Both the position numbers and the translations under genes were made by a program. Below, piece by piece: positions 1 through 5,096 of a stretch of 7,767 nt of DNA. The DNA comes from an uncultured archaeon. GTDB lineage: Archaea > Korarchaeota > Korarchaeia > Korarchaeales > Korarchaeaceae. Position 1 is the stretch's first letter. Each line of letters opens with the position of its first letter. The stretch lies in contig CALJEO010000117.1 of the NCBI GenBank assembly GCA_938073845.1, forward strand, positions 1-7,767, given 5' to 3'. The notes below the pieces were generated by a model that saw nothing but the letters and a program-made list of their open reading frames with translations, ran no database searches and was not told the origin of the DNA.

Positions 1-527
1 TGGAACCTCAGTACCTCCCTTATCCCCTGTGACGGGAGCTCTATCAGCAGCGAATCCATGGGCCTCACCTCCATACCATAGTCAAAGTTCCTGCCGTCGT
101 GTGAGGTCAGCTGGATCCTACCTCCCCTCAAGGTCCTCTTCCCCACCACCTTGACCACCTTCAACTTGCTCTCGCTGACCGGTATCTCCAGGAGCCTGAG
201 GAACCTGCGAGGATCGGGCACCACCCTGTAGTGAGAGTCCATCTCCGGTATCGATATCACGTCCATCAGTCCGACCTGGAACTTGTAATCGTAGCGAGGC
301 TTCCCGTCAACGTGTATCTTCTTCATACCTATTATCCTCTTAGCCTCCCTCGCTGTAGTGGCTAGCTTAAGGATGTCCCTAACTATCAGGAGGAGAGGTA
401 TTCCCTCATTCATCGGGTGAGGCCCAGGTCTGGGCTTGACGACCCAGGTCTTCTCCCTCTTAGCTACTGGATAGTATCCAGGAGCTGCTAACCTCTTGAG
501 ATACCTTGAACCTCCCATCTTTCCCAT
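1..527 (-). CDS. rps4e: 30S ribosomal protein S4e, 3' end missing
   Basis: This is a structural protein of the small ribosomal subunit that occurs in archaea and eukaryotes but not bacteria. The first 175 residues are present; archaeal S4e proteins are usually about 235-245 residues, so roughly 65 residues, including the C-terminal KOW region, lie beyond the left edge. The start reads MGKMGGSRYLKRLAAP, a typical S4e N-terminus. The segment KPRPGPHPMNEGIPLLLIVRD (about residues 31-51) leads into an S4-type RNA-binding domain (about 43-105), and the central S4e domain begins near VGLMDVISIPEM (85-96). The ATG at 527 lies two bases after the rpl24 stop, and a GGAGGAGAG Shine-Dalgarno sequence (537-545) sits inside the end of rpl24, so translation is probably coupled. 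An internal ATG at 518 (MGGSR) is a less likely start. Confidence 0.96.
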   Translation of the reverse strand, partial: MGKMGGSRYLKRLAAPGYYPVAKREKTWVVKPRPGPHPMNEGIPLLLIVRDILKLATTAREAKRIIGMKKIHVDGKPRYDYKFQVGLMDVISIPEMDSHYRVVPDPRRFLRLLEIPVSESKLKVVKVVGKRTLRGGRIQLTSHDGRNFDYGMEVRPMDSLLIELPSQGIREVLRF

Positions 528-529
528 TC

Positions 530-928
530 TCACTCACTCTCCTCCAAGATCTCCTCCGCCCTCACTCCCTTCCTCTCTAGCATGCTCCTCCTAGCATCGT
601 CCTTCAGGTGAAGCCTTGTTATGACCACCTTGGAGGGATGTATTGGCACTGGGACCTCGGTACCATCCGCCCTCTTCCTGACGATCCCCTTCACCGCTAT
701 CCTATACCTCCTCCTATCCACCGATATCACCTCGCCCTCCGTGCCCCTGTAGTCCCCCCTGACTACCCTCACCCTGTCTCCCTTCCTCACCGGAATCGAT
801 CTTATACCGTATTTGCTCCTCAGCTCCTCCGATAGCGGGGCTGACATGATCTTAGCCCTATGGTGGAGGGGTGCGTTGTAGAGGTACTTCCTCTGTTTGC
901 TGGGCTTGTGCGAAGTCGTCCTCTGCAT
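530..928 (-). CDS. rpl24: 50S ribosomal protein L24 (uL24)
   Basis: This is a large-subunit ribosomal protein that binds 23S rRNA early in assembly. It is a full-length 132-residue protein. The archaeal N-terminal extension (residues 1-45, rich in K, R and H, including [17 protein letters not shown]) precedes a KOW motif (about 49-76: [18 protein letters not shown]), followed by the conserved stretch [15 protein letters not shown] (92-106) and an acidic tail. The start at 928 is supported by a purine-rich GAGGTGAT sequence that overlaps the rpl14 stop codon, nine bases upstream. It is the middle gene of the rpl14-rpl24-rps4e unit, in the order usual for archaea. Confidence 0.97.
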   Translation of the reverse strand: MQRTTSHKPSKQRKYLYNAPLHHRAKIMSAPLSEELRSKYGIRSIPVRKGDRVRVVRGDYRGTEGEVISVDRRRYRIAVKGIVRKRADGTEVPVPIHPSKVVITRLHLKDDARRSMLERKGVRAEEILEESE

Positions 929-937
929 CGAATCACC

Positions 938-1363
938 TCATACTACCTGAGCTGAGACCACACTGAGGGATGGCCATCTCTCTATAGCTTCCTTCGCTAT
1001 GGGTCCTCTGAACTCAGAACCCCTCGGGGTGCCGTCATCATTAACTAGGACAGCGGCGTTGTCCTCGAAGACGATCCATTGACCGTTCTTCCTCCTGTAA
1101 GGCATCCGCTGCCTCACCACTATCGCCTTGAAGGGTTTATGCATCAGATCGTACCTCCCCCTCTTGACGACCACGGAGACCATGTCACCTACGCTAGCCG
1201 TGGGCACCCTGTCCTTCCTCCCCTTGTAGCCGTGGACACCGATTATCATGAGTAGTTTCGCTCCGGTATTATCGATGCACTTCAGTCTAGCTCTGACCGG
1301 AAGGCCGCGTGATATCTTGGGCTTTACACCCTCTACTTTCCTCCTCCTCGCTACCTTCGACAT
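938..1363 (-). CDS. rpl14: 50S ribosomal protein L14 (uL14)
   Basis: This large-subunit protein sits at the subunit interface and contacts 16S rRNA in a bridge. At 141 residues it has the length of archaeal L14. Visible hallmarks are [20 protein letters not shown] (about 24-43), the basic segment [22 protein letters not shown] (about 64-85), and the family signature G-x4-F-x2-N-x2-V-L at residues 94-106 ([13 protein letters not shown]). The ATG at 1363 has a GAGGAGAG Shine-Dalgarno sequence at 1367-1374. It is the first gene of its unit: the gene that normally precedes it in archaea (rps17) is absent, and a 231-base spacer with TATA-like elements lies upstream instead. Confidence 0.97.
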   Translation of the reverse strand: MSKVARRRKVEGVKPKISRGLPVRARLKCIDNTGAKLLMIIGVHGYKGRKDRVPTASVGDMVSVVVKRGRYDLMHKPFKAIVVRQRMPYRRKNGQWIVFEDNAAVLVNDDGTPRGSEFRGPIAKEAIERWPSLSVVSAQVV

Positions 1364-1390
1364 ACGCTCTCCTCACGCTAATTCGAGCAT

Positions 1391-1400
1391 GATTTAAAAA
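1391..1400 (-). promoter_or_regulatory. Proximal TATA-like element of rpl14
   Basis: Read on the minus strand the sequence is TTTTTAAATC, centred about 33 bases before the rpl14 ATG. Transcription would start near 1370, leaving a leader of only about 7 bases that would cut into the Shine-Dalgarno sequence at 1367-1374. Either the leader is very short or the more distal element is the main promoter. Confidence 0.5.
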
Positions 1401-1437
1401 CGTGTAGAGGCGATGGTCCCTGAGCCCGCTCGTGGAT

Positions 1438-1447
1438 CATATATAGG
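1438..1447 (-). promoter_or_regulatory. Distal TATA-like element of rpl14
   Basis: Read on the minus strand the sequence is CCTATATATG, a better match to an archaeal TATA box than the proximal element. It predicts initiation near 1416 and a leader of about 50 bases containing the complete Shine-Dalgarno sequence of rpl14. The TATATA core is palindromic, so it could also fire rightwards into the spacer, but no gene lies there. Confidence 0.45.
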
Positions 1448-1594
1448 AGCTAATGATGAAAGATCAAAGATAATAGGTTTAGAATTTAGATCATTTTAGG
1501 ATATTCTTCAACAGTTTTAATCAATATGCGTCCCAGGTTTCACAGGGGCCGTGCAGTGATCAGTGTCCATGTGATCTTGACAGCATTCGGGAAC

Positions 1595-2254
1595 TTACTT
1601 GAGATCTCTGAGCTTAGATAATGCGTTTAAAGCATCCCTCCTCACTTCTTCAATGTCTTTGGATGCATCTATCGAGATTAGCTTACCTCTTGCCCTGTAG
1701 TAATCAAGTAGGGGTTCTGTCTCCTCCCTGAAGACTTCCAATCTCTTGAGGATCTTCTCGTAGCAATCATCGCTCCTCTGATAAAGCCTTCCCCCGCAGA
1801 CGCACCTCCTGACATCCTCAGGGGGGTCGTAGAACACGTTATATGTCCTGCCACAAATCTCGCAGACGAGCCTCCCCATCATCCTCCTGAGCACCGTCAG
1901 GTCGCTCACATCGAAGTACAGCACCGCATCGAGCCCCGAGTCCCTTGAGGAGAGGAATTTATCCAACCAATCGGCCTGCTTCAGGTTCCTAGGGAAGCCG
2001 TCCAGGATGAATCCCCTGAGCGCTCGGGTGAGCCCCCTCTCCAGGACCTCGTAGACCACCTCGTCGGGGACCAGCTTCCCCTCGTCCATGTAGCTCCTTA
2101 TCAAGCTCCCGAGGTCGGAGCCGGATCTGACCTCCTCCTTCAGCAGGTCACTCATCACGATCCTAGGGATCCCCAGGACCTCGGCTAGGGATTCGCCTTG
2201 GGTGCCCTTACCCGCACCGGGTTTGCCTAGGAGCACGATCCTCAAGCGAGACAC
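1595..2254 (-). CDS. adk: Adenylate kinase, bacterial-type with zinc LID
   Basis: The enzyme interconverts ATP + AMP and 2 ADP in the cytoplasm. The 219-residue sequence has the P-loop GKPGAGKGTQ (10-19), an AMP-binding region with DGFPR (85-89), and a long LID domain (about 127-164) ending in QRSDD (159-163). Cysteines C131, C134, C151 and C153 form a zinc-ribbon-like LID. The second pair is C-x-C, not the common C-x2-C, so zinc geometry may differ slightly. The length and LID place it with the bacterial-type family and not with the shorter trimeric archaeal AdkA. The start is GTG at 2254; there is no good Shine-Dalgarno sequence, but a TATA element is centred 25 bases upstream, so the mRNA is probably leaderless. 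In many archaea an adenylate kinase gene follows secY at the end of the ribosomal cluster; here it is a single gene upstream of rpl14. Confidence 0.95.
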   Translation of the reverse strand: MSRLRIVLLGKPGAGKGTQGESLAEVLGIPRIVMSDLLKEEVRSGSDLGSLIRSYMDEGKLVPDEVVYEVLERGLTRALRGFILDGFPRNLKQADWLDKFLSSRDSGLDAVLYFDVSDLTVLRRMMGRLVCEICGRTYNVFYDPPEDVRRCVCGGRLYQRSDDCYEKILKRLEVFREETEPLLDYYRARGKLISIDASKDIEEVRRDALNALSKLRDLK

Positions 2255-2270
2255 CGACGAGCCTCGAGGT

Positions 2271-2284
2271 GATAGTTAAAAAGG
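2271..2284. promoter_or_regulatory. Shared divergent promoter of adk and the M20 gene
   Basis: The only AT-rich block between the two divergent genes is TTAAAAA at 2276-2282. Its centre (2279) is 25 bases from the adk GTG (2254) and 24 bases from the M20 ATG (2303). Read leftwards it is CTTTTTAACT; read rightwards, GTTAAAAAG. Both distances fit leaderless initiation at the start codon. A single TATA element may therefore serve both directions. An 8-bp palindrome CCTCGAGG (2262-2269) lies between it and adk. Confidence 0.55.
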
Positions 2285-2302
2285 TCAACGCTTGGACGAG
2301 CT

Positions 2303-3514
2303 ATGCCCCACGGTGTGATCGGGGACGAGGGTATGTTCCTATTCCTGATGGAACTAGTGAGAGTTGACACAAGCGCCATCGATAGGAGGAATTACTGGAA
2401 GGCAGTGGAGCTTATCGAGAGGGAAGCGGAGTCCATAGGGATGGACACTCATATCCAGAGGTTCTCCGATAGCAAAGGAGATCTCCCTAATTTAATAGCC
2501 TGGAAGGATTTAGGTGCCGATAAGAGCATCCTCCTCCTTTCCCACTATGATGTAGTACCGGCCAGGGGGCCCTGGGTGCTCGAAGGCGATGCCTTCGATC
2601 CATTTGATCCCAGGAGGATCGGCGGAAGGATATACGGTAGGGGGGCTGCGGACGATAAATCCGCCATAGCCCTCAGCCTATCGGCCTGTGGAAGGCTGAG
2701 GAGGGGAGAGGCCAAGTACAACCCAATATTGGCTGTCGTGGGGGATGAGGAGGTGGGAGGTACTGGAGTCGTCGCTCTGGCTGAGGAGGGGCTCAGTGAA
2801 GTGGGTATGAGGCCGGATGCCGTGGTCGTGATAGACGCTGCCCCGGACTTCGTCGGCGTGGGGGCGAGCGGCGTCATACATGGGGAGCTAGTGATCAAGG
2901 GGAGGGGAGGTCACGCTGGGAGGCCCTTCGCTTCCATTAATCCAGTCCACTTAGCCCTGAAGCTAGCTGATGAGCTTCTCACCGGCTTCTCTCAGCTGCA
3001 CGCTTCGAGGCTCTCGGTAATACCCTCACCAGATGGATCGCCTGTACCCAAGCTCTGGGGTAGGTTCAGCATCACCAGGATGGAGGCTGGGACGCAGTAC
3101 AACGTCATCCCGAGCGAGGCGAAGCTGGGTTTCGATATTAGGTTCATCCCTGAGGAATCCAAGGAGGAGGTGATAGCTAGGTTCAGGGCAGCCGTCAGCG
3201 CTGCTGCCTGCAAGCTTGGGGCTGATGTCGAGGTCTCGATTGAGGAGACCCTGAACCCCGGCTGGATGACCGATCCAAACGATGACTTCGTCAGGGAGGT
3301 CCTGGATAGTTACGAGAGGCACTTCGGGTCCAGGAGAGTAGCCGGCTCCCTAGGAGGTAATGATGGCTTCGTGTTCGCTAGGAAGGGGATCCCCACGGTA
3401 TCCTTGGGCACTATAGAGCTCGATAGCAATGCCCACGGTGATCTCGAGAACGTCAGGGAGAGCGTGGTCGTTGCCATGAGGGACACGTTAGTTGACCTCA
3501 TGTCGCTCACCTGA
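2303..3514 (+). CDS. M20-family zinc peptidase/deacylase (ArgE/DapE/CPG2-like)
   Basis: This is a dinuclear-zinc hydrolase of the family that cleaves N-acyl or peptide amide bonds (ArgE, DapE, aminoacylase, carboxypeptidase G2); the actual substrate cannot be read from the sequence. It has 403 residues, full length for the family. The catalytic signatures are all present: SHYDVVPA with metal ligand H81 and D83, GRGAADDKS with bridging D117, GDEEVGG with catalytic E149 and metal ligand E150, a likely ligand D178, and H378 in SNAHGDLENV near the C-terminus. The dimerization domain lies at about 190-300 and begins with the conserved GRGGHAGRP (H204). No signal peptide or membrane segment is visible, so it is probably cytoplasmic. 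The ATG at 2303 is favoured over an internal ATG at 2333 because it lies 24 bases from the TATA centre. The 3' end overlaps the convergent regulator gene by 8 bases. Confidence 0.9.
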   Translation: MPHGVIGDEGMFLFLMELVRVDTSAIDRRNYWKAVELIEREAESIGMDTHIQRFSDSKGDLPNLIAWKDLGADKSILLLSHYDVVPARGPWVLEGDAFDPFDPRRIGGRIYGRGAADDKSAIALSLSACGRLRRGEAKYNPILAVVGDEEVGGTGVVALAEEGLSEVGMRPDAVVVIDAAPDFVGVGASGVIHGELVIKGRGGHAGRPFASINPVHLALKLADELLTGFSQLHASRLSVIPSPDGSPVPKLWGRFSITRMEAGTQYNVIPSEAKLGFDIRFIPEESKEEVIARFRAAVSAAACKLGADVEVSIEETLNPGWMTDPNDDFVREVLDSYERHFGSRRVAGSLGGNDGFVFARKGIPTVSLGTIELDSNAHGDLENVRESVVVAMRDTLVDLMSLT

Positions 3515-3803
3515 CCAAGAACCTGGGAGGGGATATCCACTCACTCCCACACCTAGGGCACTTGCTGGGCTTTCTGGGCCTCCTCAGGTCTCTGAAGGTG
3601 TAACCGCACTTCCTACATTGAGGGGGCTCCATCAGCAGGGTCTTCCCGTACTTAGCCCTAGCGGTCCTGGCCACATGCTCCAAGTGTTCATATATCTCCT
3701 TGGATTCCCTTGGGTCAAGTTCGAGCTGTCTAGCTATATCATCGACCGAGAGGGGTTCCTGAGAACTCATCAGGACCTCTAATATTCTCTCCCTTTGGCT
3801 CAA
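3507..3803 (-). CDS. Small HTH plus zinc-ribbon transcriptional regulator (COG3357-like)
   Basis: The 98-residue protein has two parts. Residues 1-55 look like a winged-helix DNA-binding domain (RERILEVLMSSQEPLSVDDIARQL, then a second helix around DPRESKEIYEHLEHVAR). Residues 60-92 form a zinc ribbon with C63-x2-C66 and C82-x2-C85, followed by SEWISPPRF. This matches a family of small archaeal proteins predicted to be transcriptional regulators; targets are not known to me. The start is TTG at 3803, about 33 bases from the TATA centre at 3836, with no close Shine-Dalgarno sequence; an internal ATG at 3770 (residue 12) would remove part of the first helix. A perfect-arm palindrome between TATA and start (3815-3829) could be an operator for itself, which is inference only. 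Confidence 0.85.
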   Translation of the reverse strand: MSQRERILEVLMSSQEPLSVDDIARQLELDPRESKEIYEHLEHVARTARAKYGKTLLMEPPQCRKCGYTFRDLRRPRKPSKCPRCGSEWISPPRFLVR

Positions 3804-3814
3804 TCGAGGGCCCG

Positions 3815-3829
3815 CCCTCCCAGGGAGGG
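3815..3829. promoter_or_regulatory. Palindrome in the divergent promoter, possible operator
   Basis: CCCTCCC, one base, then GGGAGGG: two perfect 7-base arms around a single A. It lies just downstream of the TATA box for the leftward regulator gene, where a bound protein would block initiation. It is also upstream of TATA for the rightward gene, where a protein might activate or leave it unaffected. A role as binding site for the adjacent HTH/zinc-ribbon protein is plausible but untested. Confidence 0.45.
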
Positions 3830-3830
3830 A

Positions 3831-3842
3831 CTTTTTATAACT
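3831..3842. promoter_or_regulatory. Shared TATA element of the divergent regulator and cyclo-ligase-like genes
   Basis: The block CTTTTTATAACT is the only TATA-like sequence in the 62-base gap. On the minus strand it reads TTATAAAAAG preceded by AAAAG, a reasonable BRE. Its centre (about 3836) is 33 bases from the leftward TTG (3803) and 30 bases from the rightward ATG (3866), predicting leaders of only a few bases in both directions. Confidence 0.55.
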
Positions 3843-3865
3843 TTTAGCATGCCGACCTCTCAGTC

Positions 3866-4603
3866 ATGATCGGGATGGACCCGAAGGAGGAGAAGGAGAG
3901 GTTGAGGAGGCTTATCTGGAGCCGCATGGAGGAGAGGGGAGTTACCCTCTTTCCCAAGCCCATCAGGGGAAGGATACCAAATTTCGTAGGCGCTGAGGAG
4001 GCCGCTAGGAAGCTAAGTCTCCAGAGGGAATGGGAGGAGGCTGAGGTCATATTTGTGAATCCGGACTCTCCGCAGAGGCAAGTAAGGTACCTAGGGCTCT
4101 CCGAGGGAAAGATGATCGTGATGGCCACCCCCAGGCTCAGGGAGGGATTCCTCATCCTCGATCCGAGGGAGATACCTGTGAGCAGGTACAGGGAGGCCTC
4201 GAAGATCTCGGGAGCCTTCAAGTACGGGAGGAAGGTGCGCTTGGACATCCCGAAGGTAGATCTAAAGGTCACGGGTTCGGTGGCCGTGGATGAGAGGGGA
4301 GGGAGGGTCGGTAAGGGGCACGGCTACTCTGATCTGGAGTACGGGATATTGGGGGAGGTGGGGGCCGTCGGGAGCGATACTCCAATAGCCACCACAGTTC
4401 ACGACCTTCAGGTGGTTAAAGAGGTCCCAATGGAGGATCAGGACATGCCGGTGAGCATCATAGTGACCCCAACTAGGGTCATCAGGACTAAGCGCTTCGG
4501 CAAACCCAGGATACTCTGGGAGCTCGTGACACCTGATCTGGAGAGGGAGATACCCCTGCTGAGGGAGCTAAGGGAGAGGTCTCCTCAACGGGACCAGCCC
4601 TGA
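3866..4603 (+). CDS. 5-formyltetrahydrofolate cyclo-ligase family protein
   Basis: The 245-residue protein belongs to the 5-FTHF cyclo-ligase (MTHFS)-like fold. Family members include the enzyme converting 5-formyl-THF to 5,10-methenyl-THF with ATP, but the archaeal branch is of unproven function. Recognizable segments are FPKPIRGRIPNFVGAEEAA (29-47), the phosphate-binding glycine loop GGRVGKGHGYSDLEYG (145-160, corresponding to the G-x-G-x-G-Y-x-D motif), TTVHDLQV (176-183) and MPVSIIVTPTRVIRT (194-208). These segments, especially the last two, are typical of the archaeal and eukaryotic MTHFS-domain proteins and not of the short bacterial enzyme. The ATG at 3866 gives a leader of about 4 bases from the predicted start site; a second ATG at 3875 is possible. 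The 3' end overlaps the convergent Lrp gene by 36 bases. Confidence 0.85.
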   Translation: MIGMDPKEEKERLRRLIWSRMEERGVTLFPKPIRGRIPNFVGAEEAARKLSLQREWEEAEVIFVNPDSPQRQVRYLGLSEGKMIVMATPRLREGFLILDPREIPVSRYREASKISGAFKYGRKVRLDIPKVDLKVTGSVAVDERGGRVGKGHGYSDLEYGILGEVGAVGSDTPIATTVHDLQVVKEVPMEDQDMPVSIIVTPTRVIRTKRFGKPRILWELVTPDLEREIPLLRELRERSPQRDQP

Positions 4604-5065
4604 GTAAGGGCTCTTTAGAACCATGATGGTGTGCGTCCTCTCAACGTCAGGGTGCCTCGCGAGCTCCGTTATGAGGAACCTGGTGAGCTCGTCCATATCC
4701 CTGGCCCTCACCTTGAGGAGGACATCGTAATCGCCGGTTATTATGTGAGCCTCCTCCACCCAGGGGAGATCCGATCTCCTCCCTGACTCCCTCCCTATAT
4801 CCTCTATGAATATCTCCTGATTCGATCTATCCTGCTCCGGCTTCCTCCTCCTTATCTGGACGAGGACGAAGGCCGTTATCTGATAGCCTATCCTCCTATG
4901 GTCTAAGAGGGCTGTGAAGCCCTTTATTAACCCGGACTCCATCAGCCTCCTTATCCTCGAATCCAGCGTTGTCCTAGGCACACCCAGCTTCTTCGAGAGC
5001 TCACTCACAGTTATCCTCCCATCCCTGACGAGCTCATCGAGTATGCTGACGTCCAGCTCATCCAT
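4568..5065 (-). CDS. Lrp/AsnC-family transcriptional regulator
   Basis: This is a DNA-binding regulator of the feast/famine type. Numbered from the chosen start (165 residues), the helix-turn-helix covers about residues 2-50 (DELDVSILDELVRDGRITVS through TTLDSRIRRLMESG), and the ligand-binding RAM domain about 63-150, with the effector-pocket motif ITGDYDVLLKV (109-119). Between the first RAM strand (AFVLVQI) and PWVEEAH the sequence is about ten residues longer and more charged than in typical Lrp proteins. The frame is open to an ATG at 5080, but that start is only about 10 bases from the TATA centre and would be untranscribed. The ATG at 5065 is 25 bases from it and gives a leaderless message. 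The last dozen codons overlap the convergent cyclo-ligase-like gene. The effector and targets cannot be inferred; its place directly after feoB does not prove a role in iron control. Confidence 0.9.
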   Translation of the reverse strand: MDELDVSILDELVRDGRITVSELSKKLGVPRTTLDSRIRRLMESGLIKGFTALLDHRRIGYQITAFVLVQIRRRKPEQDRSNQEIFIEDIGRESGRRSDLPWVEEAHIITGDYDVLLKVRARDMDELTRFLITELARHPDVERTHTIMVLKSPYSGLVPLRRPLP

Positions 5066-5085
5066 CACGCTCAAGCCCATGGAAA

Positions 5086-5095
5086 GGATATAAGG
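5086..5095 (-). promoter_or_regulatory. TATA box of the Lrp-like gene
   Basis: On the minus strand the sequence is CCTTATATCC, with core TTATAT at 5088-5093. It begins two bases after the feoB stop codon (5097-5099) and its centre is 25 bases from the ATG at 5065. This suggests the Lrp-like gene is transcribed on its own, leaderless, although read-through from feoAB is also possible. Confidence 0.65.
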
Positions 5096-5096
5096 T

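Larger units (their letters stand above)
1364..1594. other. AT-rich spacer between adk and rpl14
   Basis: No open reading frame, tRNA T-loop or convincing C/D-box RNA was found on either strand. The stretch 1435-1540 is clearly more AT-rich than its surroundings. It contains two TATA-like elements (annotated separately) and six GATC tetramers between 1435 and 1606, three of them as GATCA exactly 27 bases apart (1435, 1462, 1489). The GC-richer part at 1540-1594 is the untranslated downstream flank of adk; I see no strong hairpin-plus-T-tract terminator there. Confidence 0.6.

Noticed and set aside
1453..1520. Possible C/D-box small RNA: ATGATGA resembles a C box at 1453.
   Set aside because: No CTGA D box or matching D'/C' pair follows within the usual 50-70 bases, and no terminal stem is visible.
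1541..1594. Possible tRNA or other structured RNA in the GC-richer flank of adk.
   Set aside because: No T-loop consensus or cloverleaf arms could be found on either strand; only a short GTGATC direct repeat.
2580..2598. Hairpin with 8-base arms (CGAAGGC...GCCTTCG) and a three-base loop.
   Set aside because: It lies inside conserved coding sequence of the M20 gene with no regulatory context; most likely a coincidence of codon choice.
2545..2898. A 117-codon minus-strand open frame rich in S, T and P.
   Set aside because: It is a shadow of the M20 gene, whose catalytic motifs lie in the same stretch on the plus strand.
3844..4272. A 142-codon open frame on the minus strand.
   Set aside because: It is antisense to the cyclo-ligase-like gene, which has clear family motifs; the antisense translation resembles no known domain.
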